From Rachycentron canadum (Eukaryota; Chordata; Actinopteri; Carangiformes; Rachycentridae), in the NCBI GenBank assembly GCA_038496675.1, contig CM076661.1, forward strand, positions 9,186,399 to 9,250,398: 64,000 bases of DNA, in the 5' to 3' direction. A program made the translations under genes and the position numbers. This document shows positions 24,881 through 36,699 of the stretch, piece after piece; position 1 is the first letter of the stretch; each line of letters starts with the position of its first letter. The notes beneath the pieces were generated by a model. The model worked only from the letters and a program-made list of their open reading frames with translations, had not been told where the DNA came from and ran no database searches.

Positions 24881-25302
24881 GGGCAGAAAGTAATATTACT
24901 TACTTATTATTTTTATCATTAATTAATCAACTTTTTTTATTGAAATATTTTTTAAAAATATGATAAAATACCATAACAATTCCAAAGTACAGGGTGATGT
25001 CTTCAAATGATCAAAAGTTATTGAATTTACAAAAATATAGAAGAAAGAAAAGTAGCAAAGTCTCTCATTTGATAAACTGGAGACAGACTGTGGTATTTTC
25101 TCGCTACGTTTGCTTAGAAAATGACGAGAAAGAATTTATTGAAGATCAAAACAGCTGCTGATTATTGGTCTGCTCCTCACTTTAGCTGCAGTCGATGAAA
25201 TGTCAAAAAACTAAGTTGGATCCAGAGAATATATTCCATTATTTTGTTTAGAAAACGACCAGTTGATTGTCAAAATAGTTGACAATCAAATTGTTTCAGC
25301 TC
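24881..25302 (+). mobile_element. Longer copy of the TIR-bearing percomorph repeat
   Basis: Starts GGGCAGAAAGTAATATTAC and contains the diagnostic word GGTGATGTCTTCAAATGATC at about 24992. It ends with GATTGTCAAAATAGTTGACA then TTGTTTCAGCTC. The order agrees with the common fish repeat recalled for 22629-22904, in full-length but diverged form (about 420 bases). Confidence 0.65.
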
Positions 25303-25639
25303 AGTTCTACTGTTAATATCTTGACATCTTCATAACGCCTGAGAAAACACAGAAAAACAGTCATAGTGTTTAACATTCCCAGCATGCCATGCTCCACTCA
25401 GAGACACCTGACAGCATCCTAGGACATCATACCTGACAGGAGTGACAGAAACTGGCAGGACAGAGAACACCTTAAAAGATGCCACACTTGAAGAGCCTCC
25501 ACAGAGAAACAGTAGTAGACAGAAAGGCCAATGAATGGATGATACATTTGTCCAGCAACTATAATTATCAAAAATCAAATGTTGGGCCTGTCTGCATGGT
25601 GGCAACTTTTAATGGAAATGTTACAAATGAGGCCCTCAA

Positions 25640-25960
25640 ATAATGAATAATTTCTGACCACTCTCAGCAGTGTCCCCCAGCAAGAGGGTGCCAAAAAGTG
25701 GAAATTTTTCAAGCTGGGGACTGATTAGGCCGAGGATGGGACTCGGCTGGAGGACGGACAACGCGGCGCTTCCCCAGAGAATAAATTTGCACCTGCCCCA
25801 TCCGGAACAATAGCCCTCTGCCTTCGCACTGTGCACTGAGCTTAATTAGAAAACATGGCTAATTTGCACACTCCACTTTGCCTCAAAATTGGAATCCAGT
25901 TCACCACTGAGCCTGTTAATTTACACAGGAAACCACCGACTGCTACCGGCTGAGAGGGGA
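25640..25960. promoter_or_regulatory. Candidate conserved non-coding block
   Basis: Complex sequence with ACTGATTAGGCCGAGG near 25719, AGCTTAATTAGAAAACATGG near 25839, CTAATTTGCAC near 25859 and CTGTTAATTTACAC near 25912. It contains a GC-rich centre with several CpGs near 25735-25775. Confidence 0.4.
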
Positions 25961-26269
25961 TGGGACTGTGATGGGTTTGACAGCGGACTGGACAAAGAGC
26001 GGACACAGTGAAAACATCCACAGTGCGAGGCCCGGCGCCTCGCTTGCGTTCCCTATCTCTGTCACACGCAGTGTTCAGGGAGGGGAAAACTAACTTTGAT
26101 TCAACATACCAGAGGAATAATCCTAACTGCTTCATCGTCTGGGATAATCTCCATAAAGTGAAATCACAGAAGGGCGGATGAGGGAATGGGAATCCTGACA
26201 CGTCTTTTCTGACAGGTGACTGGATTGATGATTCTACAAGAAAATGTATATTGCTGAAAAGGCGGATGA

Positions 26270-26720
26270 ATTATGACAGTTTTCATATTAAGCAGACTTA
26301 TCTGCAGCAAAGAGCATTAAGAGTGCCAAGTACATCGACCGATGCTATCATAAATTGACCTGCCAATCACCTCGTCCTGGCTTCAAAGGTGCAGATAAGG
26401 TATTTAAGGTCACTAAAAGCAGATTCTACTGTCTGTTGGCCTTCCTCTTTACCATTATCAGAGACATCCCCAACGAGAAAGCGTCCCTGGTCTCTCTCGC
26501 AACATGAAAAAGATCTTGGATAATTCGCCCAGGCTCAAAAATAGAGGCTATTTCACAGCTAGGATTTTACACGCTAACTGAAATAGCCCTTTAATACTTC
26601 CTCCATGTCTGAGTAGACGTGGTAGTGCTGGGGTCGTGCGGGGAACTTCCCAAGGCTTATGAGGTAATCTCACTGATATTTATTCATCTAATGATGACTA
26701 AGAATGTAAACTGAGGGCTA
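26270..26720. promoter_or_regulatory. Candidate conserved non-coding block
   Basis: Complex sequence with CATATTAAGCAGACTTATC near 26283, CCATTATCAGAG near 26452, TCGCCCAGGCTC near 26525 and TATTTATTCATCTAATGATG near 26678. A 9-base perfect inverted repeat GGCTATTTC / GAAATAGCC lies at 26546-26588. Confidence 0.4.
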
Positions 26721-29439
26721 CATTCATTCCAAGATGACCCCAATGAGTCTTTCCTATTAATATAATGAATTGTACATAAAAGCAGCTCCAAATCTTCAAG
26801 TCAGACATAGAATAAAGCCCTAATGCAGAGAAATCCCAGGAAGGTATTAAAGTTAGCAAATGGTAGATAATACCAAAAGATTCAAAGATGTATGTCCAAC
26901 AATGATCCTGTAAGGGTGAATTAAAGCTCCTGGCAAATTGGATGTAACTAAGACTTAAATAAAGACTCTGATATTATAGACTGGAATTTATACAGCTATC
27001 CCCTGTGTTCCTTGTTTGAAAATTCTCACATGGAATTTGGATACAGACTAAAAACAAATTCCATCTTCAAATAGCTTAGTGTACATGTGGTAATTACATA
27101 TTTTCACAGCTCAACTGTGATTTAGCGAAAGGAAAAGACATCAAAAAGTGAGGCTCGAGTTGTTCCGGAGAGATAAAGGAGGCAACGGGAGGAGCACTGG
27201 AGACAGTGAGTCGAGGGCAGGGAAGAGTGTTACTTTTCGGTGGGTGGGGGATCACTCCTCACGTTGAGCTGGAGCTGTCGTACCTGTCGCTGTGGTGCTG
27301 ACAGGCAGTTTGTTTGGAGGGGGGGGTCACGCAAGGAGCAGGGGAAGTGAAAGAATGCTAAGGACACTCAAAGTTAGTGATAGCAAGAGGGGATTGGGCA
27401 GCAGAGGTGACATCGTGATTTATTGACTCCTCGGGGGGTTATCTTGACCCGGGTTTGAGGTCACTGTAACATCCACGGGTAATGGGAATTTTCATGCCCT
27501 TATATTCACTGCACAACCTGCACAGCAGGCTTTATGCAAATATGTATCAGGATGCATCACGACCTATACTTCAAACTTTTGCCGTTTTGCTCTTTTTGTT
27601 TGTCAGATTTAGACTAAAGACTAAAATTGGATACTGTGTTTAAAGGGTTACAAAGCCGCCGTCCCTCTCACTTCAGCTGAGGTCTGCTCCCCTTCAGCTG
27701 TTGTTTTTGTCTTGTTTACTCAACATTCACTGGCGTCCATGCTGTCATCACCTGTGAAATGACTAAGCTCAGAGTATAAAGCTCTAATGAGAAAACAGAC
27801 AAAGGCGCTCATTTGGTATTGCAGCATTACACAGAAATACAGTATGAACCAAATCCCCCCAGCTATCCAAACACCTAGCTTTTCATATAGCCTGTTGTTG
27901 CCGGCCGTTTGGCTTGCGTGGCCATGGGGGCAGCTGTTGACACTGTTACCATTGCATTTCCTGTTAAGCCTACCAGCTGCCTCTCCTCTATTCTCCACAG
28001 CCCCCTGGAAGGGTGGGTGAAACAAGTGTTACCAGCCGTCTCGACGACAGACAGCTCCTTTCTGCCTCTGGCTATTACTGTATCACCAGGCTTTCATGGC
28101 ACAAAGAAAACCAGCGAGCGTGGAGACCACAATGGCCTCACAACGCACCTCACCAAGCCCCCTCTTCTTAACACACACCCCTCGTGCTGCAGGTTCAACC
28201 TGAGAGGGGCGTATGGAGGCTGGACCGTGTGCCACATGCACAATGATAACATGGCTGCAGATGGGTGTATGTCTGCATAAAAACCTGACCACAATTGTCA
28301 AGCAGCTGAATACACCAACCTTCATTTTAAGTAAGATGTAAGGGAAGTGGTTATTAATGAATCTATGGCTGTATCTTTGAAGGAGCATCAGTTGTCATGT
28401 TTGACTCCAAAAATAAAACTCTTCTTATTCTTATCTAAAGATCTTATTAAAAGAATTAATTAGTTATTAAGGACCAAACAAATAACAATACCAACAAAAT
28501 ATGTGACAAATGTCTGCTCTTTACTGGCGGCACTGCAAAGTATCCTCATATGCAAAGTATATCGCAAAGAATATGTGTGTTTGTGAATGTGTGTAAAGGC
28601 CACTTCACCCCCCCACCCTCCCCAACTTCAAATATTGATTGTCAGAAAGAGTGAAGAGTATTCAAGTAATTAGTTTATATGCATAAGAAAGACAGCGCAG
28701 GACTTGTGACATAAATGTATTGTCGCCATGTTTGGGATGTATGTATAGCTTCTCAAAGCAAAACCAAAACAATGATCGCCTGGTGTGCGAGAGAGTCTCT
28801 GCTTCGTAACGTGCCATCGATAATGAAATCTGACCATTTTGATGGGACAGGGGCTTTTAAGAGCAGACTTTAAAAAAGTTCTTGTGCTTATTGATGGCGG
28901 CAGTTTTCTCTTGTGAATCTGGAAAAGGAGGGTGGAGGCTGAGAAGGTGTCACATGATTAAAGCGGCGATTGGAGATAGCAGGATTGGTAGGGTATGGGG
29001 AGAGATAAGAGGAGAGTAACCATGTTTAAAGTGTGCTGTGATCAGCCATTGCAGGAGGGAAAGCAATGACAGGTGTACTGTAGATAGGCTTTCTGCGAGG
29101 AAAACAGGAATGGGTGACTCCTCCAAAGCGCTGCCTCTAAAATTAGAATATTTCAGAAGATGTGAACAATGGACCGTTAGATCAAGAGAATAAGGATTCA
29201 AAAAAGTATTTTTATTCAAACTGATAACGACCCTCCCTGCTTGTGCATATTGTTTAATTCAACAACAGCGGAAAATATAGCTTTACCAAGATGAAGGAGC
29301 TGTTCTGTCTTGCTTAGGAATGACAAAAGTAAGGCCAAGCAAAACTGGAGGACAAGGCCAGCCCCGAGGAAGAGGAGGTACAGGAAGAGGGTGTTTATTT
29401 CGTACTTTACAGACCTGCCTCGTCAGCAAATCATGCACT

Positions 29440-29730
29440 GAGCCAATGTCTCAAACATGAGGCCAACAGCGAGAGAGACGCCTCAACCGCAACAATATTC
29501 GATAAATATAATAAACATCCCGGTGAAACAAATTGTTCATAAGCTACCTGTTTAATTTTTCAGATCTCCTTGAACCATATATTTCCTTATTAGTTTGGAG
29601 ACGTTCGCTTGGCTTGAGTGGATGGATGATGCTGTCAGGGGCCTGGGCATTATGGCGGCTCTGTGTGAGTGATTTCTACCAAGGAAAGCCTATTAGGCCT
29701 GACAGGGGGATGATGATATTAGGCCATCAT
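29440..29730. promoter_or_regulatory. Candidate conserved non-coding block
   Basis: Contains GATAAATATAATAAACATCC near 29501, GTTTAATTTTTCAG near 29550, CCTATTAGGCCTGACAGG near 29688 and GATATTAGGCCATCATC near 29716. It is repeat-free and ends at the pyrimidine-rich tract. Confidence 0.35.
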
Positions 29731-29799
29731 CATTCAGGAGACACCGCCCCCACCAACCCCACTACACCCTCATCCATCAGACAGCACAAAACACCCAGC

Positions 29800-30048
29800 C
29801 ATGCTCCTTCCTTTTCTTGCTCTCCCTGACTCCTTTACCCACTTACTTTCCCTCCTTTCCCTCTTCATTCCTTACCTTGTTTTCTTTTTGCCCCCCCATT
29901 TCCTTTCTTCCCAGGCTGTCTTGCTCTCGCAGTATTCCCCTTGCATTCTCGCATCCCATCCTTTCTTATTTTCATCATATTATATCTTTCTGTCTATCAT
30001 GTTCCCTCTCTTGACTTTTCCCTCTTTTCTCTCGCCCTTTCTCCGACG
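29800..30048. repeat. Pyrimidine-rich tract
   Basis: About 250 bases strongly dominated by C and T on the plus strand, made of varied CCTTTC-like words rather than a fixed unit. Several frames stay open because of this bias, so they are not evidence of a gene. Confidence 0.7.
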
Positions 30049-31099
30049 GCAAACACAAAGACAAATTCTGCCCTTTTCTTAGCCCATGAAACATTTAACA
30101 TTTCATTCCAGATCTTGGCAGACGCAAGTAAAAAATGACCTAATGAATCTTACTTATTGTCTAGCCTGAGTGCAATCACGAGCCAAAAATGAGATCCCTG
30201 TCCCCTGCCCTGTATCCATTGTCTTCTTGGCCTTCCCTGTTCTGGCTCATCCGCTGCAGATTGAGAGCTTTACCTTAAAGATACAAAAAAAATGTGCAAG
30301 CCAGAAAATTTGCACACTCAAAAGCTTTTGAGGGAGCATTTAGTTACATTACTATGAAGCGAAATCAATATTTTTTTCATTCATAAAATAGGTCGTATCC
30401 ATGAACAAGGCTAATAATCAGTATGTGTAAAAGGAGACTCAATCCGATTCTTTCTAACTCCAAACCCCCCAAATTTGTTTCATTTTAGTCTAGAACCACA
30501 AAAACTTGTCTGCTCCAAGTGCTTATTACCAGCTTCTTAGATGTCCCATAGTTACACCATATATTTAGTGCAAGTCTTTAAAAAGGTAAATGAATGTCAA
30601 GTCTATGGCGTTTACAGCAATACCAGGTTGAGGCCACAAGAACCTGTCAGTGGTCAGAGTGGGGCTGTGGTTGACACCAGTAGAGATTGTTGATGGAAAG
30701 GATTAAACAGATTAAATAACGGCTCAGTCAGAGTTCTGTAGTACTGAGAGAAGGTGCGGTATAAGTGAAGTATGTGCACACATCTCTCCATCACTCTGTA
30801 TCACAAAGGTGTACATTGTAAACATGGTTATTGTGGGGAATTTGATTAAAGCATGATACAGTTGGAGTGTTGGGGAAGTGCTACTGAAAGTTGAAATGAG
30901 AAAGATTTGAGAGGTTTGATTCCCATTTAACTCTCCTCTACTTCAGCTGTATGCATCATACTTAACTTGCTTCTTTTCCAAATAAATGGAGCACTGACCA
31001 TTTTCTGTTCCCAGAGGATTAAACAGCAAACAACAAACAGAGAGAACTCTTTTTAGTAATCCATCTGACCCCCACGTCTCACTCTCTGCGCTCACTGCC

Positions 31100-31400
31100 T
31101 TTTGTTGGGTTTAAACCTAAGTCAGCCCTGCTGACCTTAGGTTTGGCCCAGTGTGCCCGTAGCTGTGACCCTTGAGACCCCCGAGTCCTGCAGAGGAGCA
31201 GGACCGGAGGAGTCCCATTGATGAGAATAGCTTGGCTGGACCTTCGCGCTAAGCTTGTTTCACATGGTGATCAGTGCAACCCGCGGCCGCCTGTTGGCCT
31301 TGACAATGGATGGTTTATGTGCCAACAGTCAAACGGTGTCAACAAGCCATTGCTGTCACAATGTTCATTGTCAGCCTTTTTCTGTTTTGCTTTTTGTTTA
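31100..31400. promoter_or_regulatory. Candidate structured/regulatory block
   Basis: A near-perfect hairpin at 31113-31144 (arms AAACCTAAGTCAGC and GCTGACCTTAGGTTT, one bulged base, 3-base loop) and a second at 31185-31204 (GTCCTGC / GCAGGAC, 6-base loop) lie side by side. Downstream is GACAATGG and an inverted SOX-type pair ACAATGTTCATTGT at 31358-31371. The rest is complex and repeat-free. The regulatory role is inferred. Confidence 0.35.
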
Positions 31401-31732
31401 AAGCCTTGATCAAACATGCCTCTGTCTTGTGCTCAAACGTTCACTTTTAAATTCAGCAAACATGGGTATATCTCCCTGATGGAATTTCAGTTCTAAATAC
31501 TTAAGCATTGACACATTTATAAATATGCTGATATAAATAGTCAAAAAAAACCTGCTCCACAACACTTCATTCATCCTCCCTCAATGCAAAAAGAGAAACA
31601 GCTTTCTATGTTAAGTGAAGAAGGAACACTTTAATTGGAGCTCATTATGCATCGCATACGCATACATTTGAAAAGCTGATGATTCCAAAAAAAACATTCA
31701 GGCCAATTTAAGTCCCTCTGAATGATGTTAGC

Positions 31733-31757
31733 AAAAAAAAAAAAAAAAAAAAAAAAA
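31733..31757. repeat. Poly(A)25 run
   Basis: Twenty-five consecutive A followed by GAAAAAGG. No retroposon body is recognised upstream. Confidence 0.9.
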
Positions 31758-32112
31758 GAAAAAGGTCCACCACTAAGACAGCCTTCTCCCTGGAGAGCAT
31801 TACACATCTTCAAACAGCATTCATGGTTTACTGCTTTCCATCATGTCCTCTTTGAATACTGTCAAAACTTTCATTATGACATGACAGGGTTTGCTATGCA
31901 GATGCAGGTCAGATGCTTTTTAAGACGCTCCACCCATAGATTCTTTATTTTTGTCAGTCATCCACGGAAAAAGTAGCTGCTTGGTAAAGATACTACTCCA
32001 GGCATTAGTCAATCGGGTTGCTGATGTCTTCATGTATTCTCAATGTCCCTCAGGCCATCACAAGGGACTTTCAGATGATGTCTGACAGATTTCTATAGGG
32101 ATTTAGAAAAAT

Positions 32113-32132
32113 ATAAATAAATAAATAAATAA

Positions 32133-32189
<57 letters not shown>
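32113..32189. repeat. Compound (AAAT)n-(TA)n-(AC)n microsatellite
   Basis: About five AAAT units, a short TA bridge, then about 25 AC units (32139-32189). Confidence 0.95.
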
Positions 32190-32191
<2 letters not shown>

Positions 32192-33339
32192 GAATATTTA
32201 AGATATAGGTGCTTTTCTTTTTTTTTGTTTGTTGTATGACCATGTATACGGCATTGTCATAATCACAAGTGTCATTTCAAGGTGCCGCATGTTTACTTGA
32301 ATCATTTGTGAAATTGTATTATTGCATTTTATTAACACAGTAAGTTCTGACCTGATCCATATCCAAGATGCTATGAATGTGAATATCGTGTGAAATCAGC
32401 ACTGTTTCAACATAATCATTTAAAAATACATGTCAGATTCAACTTATAAAAATAGAGTAAGATATATGTGATAGAAAGTGGTTGTTTACATAGCTCTGGT
32501 CTTTAGCAAGGAATTATTATTATTGTATTCTTTATATTCATCTACCTAGTCTAACAAAAGTGGTATTTTCATAAACATGATGTGATTGCAACAGTGGTTT
32601 TGTGTAGGAACACACCACTATCCCTCTCAGAGTCTGATCATCTCCAGTTCCAGCTCCAAAACAGATAAGGGATTACCTCTGATGTGAATATGTCATTGTG
32701 ATCAAAATGAGAGAAGCAGCCCACATCGTGAAGCAGTGGCTTTCAAGATCTTATGCAAAACACGATCTTTCTCCTTCCCTTTCCATTAACTGGCTGTACT
32801 GAATTACTTAATATGGTATAGACATTTTGCCATGAAGCAATTAAAGGATTACTCTAATATAAATGGCACTGGCTCTTTGCCGTACTGCATACACATCCAG
32901 AGCTCACGTTCAGAGCTCCAACTGAGAATGTGGGCTACACATAGACATGCAAGAGGAGGGAAAAAAAAAAAAAAACTCTACTGATGATGGTTTGTTACTG
33001 TAACAAAGAAATGTACATCAATCTATGAGTAAATGAATGTCGCAGCATTTGCAGACAAAGTGACAACAGAATTTGGCCACTGCAAACAACTTAATTTGAT
33101 CAGCTTTATGTAAAATAGTCATTTGAGGGGGGTGGAGCTGGTGAGATGATTAATTGCAAATGTTTACAATGGAATTTGGACTGTGTGTTCAACACGATAA
33201 TCCAGCCAAGAACCAAACAGAGGAGAAATAACAAATTAATAACAATGGAAGCCTTTGCTTATCACAGACTGCTGTCTGTTTAGTGTGTGAGGAATCCAGA
33301 CGCCTGCCAGTCCTAAACACTGCACGTACAATGTAACAT

Positions 33340-33740
33340 GTTTATTTAAGACCCGGCCGTGGCTACTAGCTCCTTCCAAGGAAATGTTTGCTTTTTTAAA
33401 AGCAACATCTGCCAGAAGTTACTGACTGCTGCATTTTTCTTATTTACCCCTCTGCTTGTCTCATTGGCATCATTAATTTTACTAAGAATGCAGCAGAGGT
33501 AATTTCTGTGGCACAAGAGACAATTATCCCTGGCAAAAGTCAGACAAAGGCTACTGCATTCACATGTTCTCTGCCATTGCACAATGCTAATGACAAGTGA
33601 GGAAGTGTAAGTCTGGTTGTCATGTGGTAATCAGCTCTGGCTTGAGTGGAAGGACATAATTAGCAAACGCCGTATGGAAAGTAAACACAGCTCACCGAGC
33701 ATTAAACCAACAAACAATTACCATCACTGACCTCTGGCCT
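33340..33740. promoter_or_regulatory. Candidate conserved non-coding block
   Basis: Contains GTTTATTTAAGACCCGGCC near 33340, GCATCATTAATTTTAC near 33467, GCAGAGGTAATTTC near 33491, GACAATTATCCC near 33519, AATGCTAATGACAAG near 33584 and ACATAATTAGC near 33654. There is no repeat signature. Confidence 0.4.
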
Positions 33741-33846
33741 GACCTCTTTACCCACGTTCCATCTATACACAGAGAGAAAACCAGTGTGCTCTGAACAACT
33801 TTACGTTTATGATTTTGAACTATTTCTCACGTTTCATCTTGAACAC

Positions 33847-33874
33847 TTTTTTTTTTTCCCCCCTTTTTCTTTTC
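33847..33874. repeat. T-C-T homopolymer cluster
   Basis: Eleven T, six C and a further T-rich run in succession. Confidence 0.8.
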
Positions 33875-34071
33875 GGTGGTCAAACCAAATTGTGTTGATG
33901 CCAATTGTGTGTGCGTAACCAGTAGCTAAAATAGCTCCTTTAGTGTTGCAGATCTTTTCAGTCACTGAAACAAAGAGTGAAAGGGGTTTTTTGCACATTA
34001 CATGCATATGCACGCACGCGCATGCACCATGGATGTATTCAAATTATTGTACCTTGACCCTTTATTGAATA

Positions 34072-34074
<3 letters not shown>

Positions 34075-34133
<59 letters not shown>

Positions 34134-34147
34134 TGTGTGTGTGTGTG
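34075..34147. repeat. Compound (GA)n-(GT)n microsatellite
   Basis: About 28 uninterrupted GA units to 34131, then about seven GT units. Confidence 0.95.
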
Positions 34148-34859
34148 CTCATGTCACAGGCAGAAGATGGTGTCAGTCCTTAGCCAACCCCCACCTCTTT
34201 AGCTACTCCTAATGCCCCTTTTACCTCCCCATTTTCTCCAGCCTATTCAAACCCTGTCACTCACTACTATGAATTCCATTAAACCTAAAGGGTGCTGTGC
34301 ATTCACCTGAAAGAAAGGAAAAATATACACCAGTAGTTTGTGTGTATTTGTGATAAACATTACTTTAAATGTTTAGTTTAGTTTTTTCTAATAAAAGTAA
34401 AATCTTGCATTCTTTTTCCGAGTAGAGCGAATCCAAAACTCGCCTCTCACAGCTCTGTTGTCAGCTCTTTCACTTTTTTCTCAACCTGAAGAGGGAAACT
34501 AAAATCCTAGCATAAGGTCACATATTAAACAGGAGCAGAAATGTGGAGTCAGCAGAGCTGGCTGGGAGAGAAATGTGTGTCTGGGTCTAAATGTGCTGAA
34601 TGAATGAATGCAGGTCATGATTTATCGGGCCCAGAGAGCCACTCTCCTCCTGTCCTGCTGAGTCCTGATGGCTGCAGCCTTTATGTAAAACAAACCCAGC
34701 CTTTTCATTCCGCTGCTCCCATCGTACCACTTTGCCACGACTGGAAAGCCAGACTCTGCATTCCCTAAAGTGGGCCCAACAGCCACAAAATGACCACGGG
34801 TTTCTGTTTTATTGCGGTATGAGCTAAAAATCTGCACCACATGAGAGACACTTATTACA

Positions 34860-35170
34860 CAGTGAAGAACAGTTTGGATTATGGAGAAGACAAGGAGTCA
34901 TGATTAAAAGCAAAGAGATGGTTCATCCAGAGCTCTGTCTTACTGGAGGGGGGTGGAGGATTTAGCTGACTGTGCTAATATTCAGCAGGTATCTGTCGTT
35001 GATCATGATTCTGGAAACATATTAATACTTTCCCTACAGCTTAACATTTGTAAAGTTGAGTTTATGTGAGGTATAATTGGTGGCTACTGAAATCTTAATG
35101 GTTTCATCATCATCGTAGCGTCATTAATCAAAAGTTGTAATCTAAAGAGATGGGCCATCTTGTTTCAAAT
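34860..35170. promoter_or_regulatory. Candidate conserved non-coding block
   Basis: Contains GTCATGATTAAAAGC near 34898, GTGCTAATATTCAGC near 34972, ACATATTAATAC near 35018, GCGTCATTAATCAAAAG near 35119 and GGGCCATCTTG near 35152. It is complex and repeat-free. Confidence 0.4.
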
Positions 35171-35699
35171 ATACATTCTGTGCCGACTGATCTTTGATTT
35201 CAGAAACTTGAACAAGTCTCAGAGTGATCGGGCTGAGGGTAAGGCAGGCCTGCATCTCCGCAACCCACCACTGAAACCTAAAGGGCTTCAGAGTTTGCAC
35301 TGAAAATGACCCCTTTCAGTTAATTACTGAGAATCTCATTGACCCAACATATCCTTTCTTGTCCAGCAAGTGGAGGGAGGGGCGTCTGTGACCAGCGCAT
35401 CCTGCAGCTTGACAGACGCTGGGTGCTGGGGTTGGGTGTGAGTTGTGTGTCCCTCCACTGGCCAGCAGTGTTTAAGGGATTGACAAGTGACCAGGACAAA
35501 AGCACTCAGTCAACAAGCTGTTTAATATCCATTATTATGGAGTGGACATTGTTCCCCTAGACAGGTAAACACATCTCCATTGATCCATTGATGGCAAGAT
35601 AGAAATATTTTCTCTCACCGCTCACCTCCATAAAGTGCCCCCCTTTTACAAAGGCAGGGAGCAAACAATATAGAGAGAAAAGCAAAGAGGTGTATAGGA

Positions 35700-36000
35700 G
35701 GGCTGACATTCTGCTCCATTGGTAAATAATAGCACCAGCTAGCTGGCCTATCTATAACCTCTGAAACTGCTGTCTGCCAAGATAAAATGTTGGGCCTGTT
35801 TCTCCAGAGCCGTCGAAATGATCAACACAGCTGATGTGGTTTTATTTGTCTTTAATGTCACACTCAGTCTGAGCTCTCTAAAAAACAGTCTCGAGTAAAC
35901 ACTAATGACAAGAATGCTCTTAGACACTTCAAATTGGACGTAAAGCGCAGCACTGAAAAGCCATTGCACCCCAGTGGATCGCTAATCTGTTGAACCTCTG
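35700..36000. promoter_or_regulatory. Candidate conserved non-coding block
   Basis: Contains TTGGTAAATAATAGC near 35719, GCTAGCTGGCCTATC near 35738, ACACAGCTGATGTGG near 35825 and CACTAATGACAAG near 35900. No coding or repeat signature is visible. Confidence 0.3.
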
Positions 36001-36670
36001 AAGTGGATAAGACCTTGATGAAAAAAACCTCGGGAGCTCTTCACAATACAGATTGATGATGCGTAGTATAACCTTGTGCTTGCTCACACAGTCAAAAGAA
36101 AACCAGATTCTCTTTTTCTTTCCTTTTTTTTTAACAATCCGTGTTTTTTTCCCTCATAATTGAATTTAAAATCTTGCATCTCTGCCATTTCTCCACTGAA
36201 AAATATCAAATTGCATGTTTTACCATTGTAATTGTGCATTTCTATGTATTGTTGACACCCTTTCCTCCTTTGCTATCTTTTAACTGTGTGCTATTATGAC
36301 TTCCCTCTTGTATGCTGTGAATTAGACGCCTGCTTTTAAGTTCAAATGGAGGCGTATCCTTTTCCACAGGCTCTTCATATGAGCCCTCTGTCAAAGAGAG
36401 GGGGGACACACACTTGGTATGCTGTTATTTTGTGAACTACTCCGCTTAGTATGAAAGCAGAGGGCATCTCTTCCCAGCAGGAAGTGGACAGCTCTTCCCC
36501 CTGTAATGATACATAACTAGTACACTTCCATTCACTCTTGCGAGCCTCAATGAGGATGGCCCCTCAAACCTAACTATTATAGTCTAGCTAATGTCAGAGA
36601 GTCAGCTGCATTCAATATTATATTTTGGTCTTTTTTGCAGTTTGATTACTCTCCCTTATAAACACTCTTA

Positions 36671-36699
36671 CCCCCCCCCAAAAAAAAAAAAAAAAAAAA
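36671..36699. repeat. C9-A20 homopolymer junction
   Basis: Nine C directly followed by twenty A. Confidence 0.9.

Larger units (their letters stand above)
18001..27000. other. Gene-free segment, 18-27 kb
   Basis: No supported gene. The longest open frame, plus-strand 18932-19492, reads straight through a CA microsatellite and has no domain. The minus-strand frames 22256-22651 and 25842-26201 likewise match nothing I recognise. Stretches 18001-18960, 19490-21190, 21380-21480, 23700-24880 and 25310-25640 are complex DNA with no recognisable feature. Confidence 0.7.
27001..36000. other. Gene-free segment, 27-36 kb
   Basis: No supported gene. Short overlapping frames near 27720-28390 on both strands (up to 123 codons) have no domains and lie in complex, possibly regulatory DNA. 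Stretches 27001-29440, 30060-31100, 31410-31730, 32195-33340, 34150-34860 and 35175-35700 hold nothing I can name apart from short homopolymer runs (for example 15 A at 32961-32975). Confidence 0.7.

Noticed and set aside
29801..30138. Overlapping frames of 65-93 codons rich in Ser, Phe, Leu, Pro
   Set aside because: These are produced by the pyrimidine-rich tract.
31106..31150. microRNA precursor
   Set aside because: The loop is three bases and the total hairpin about 45 bases, too short for a typical animal precursor.
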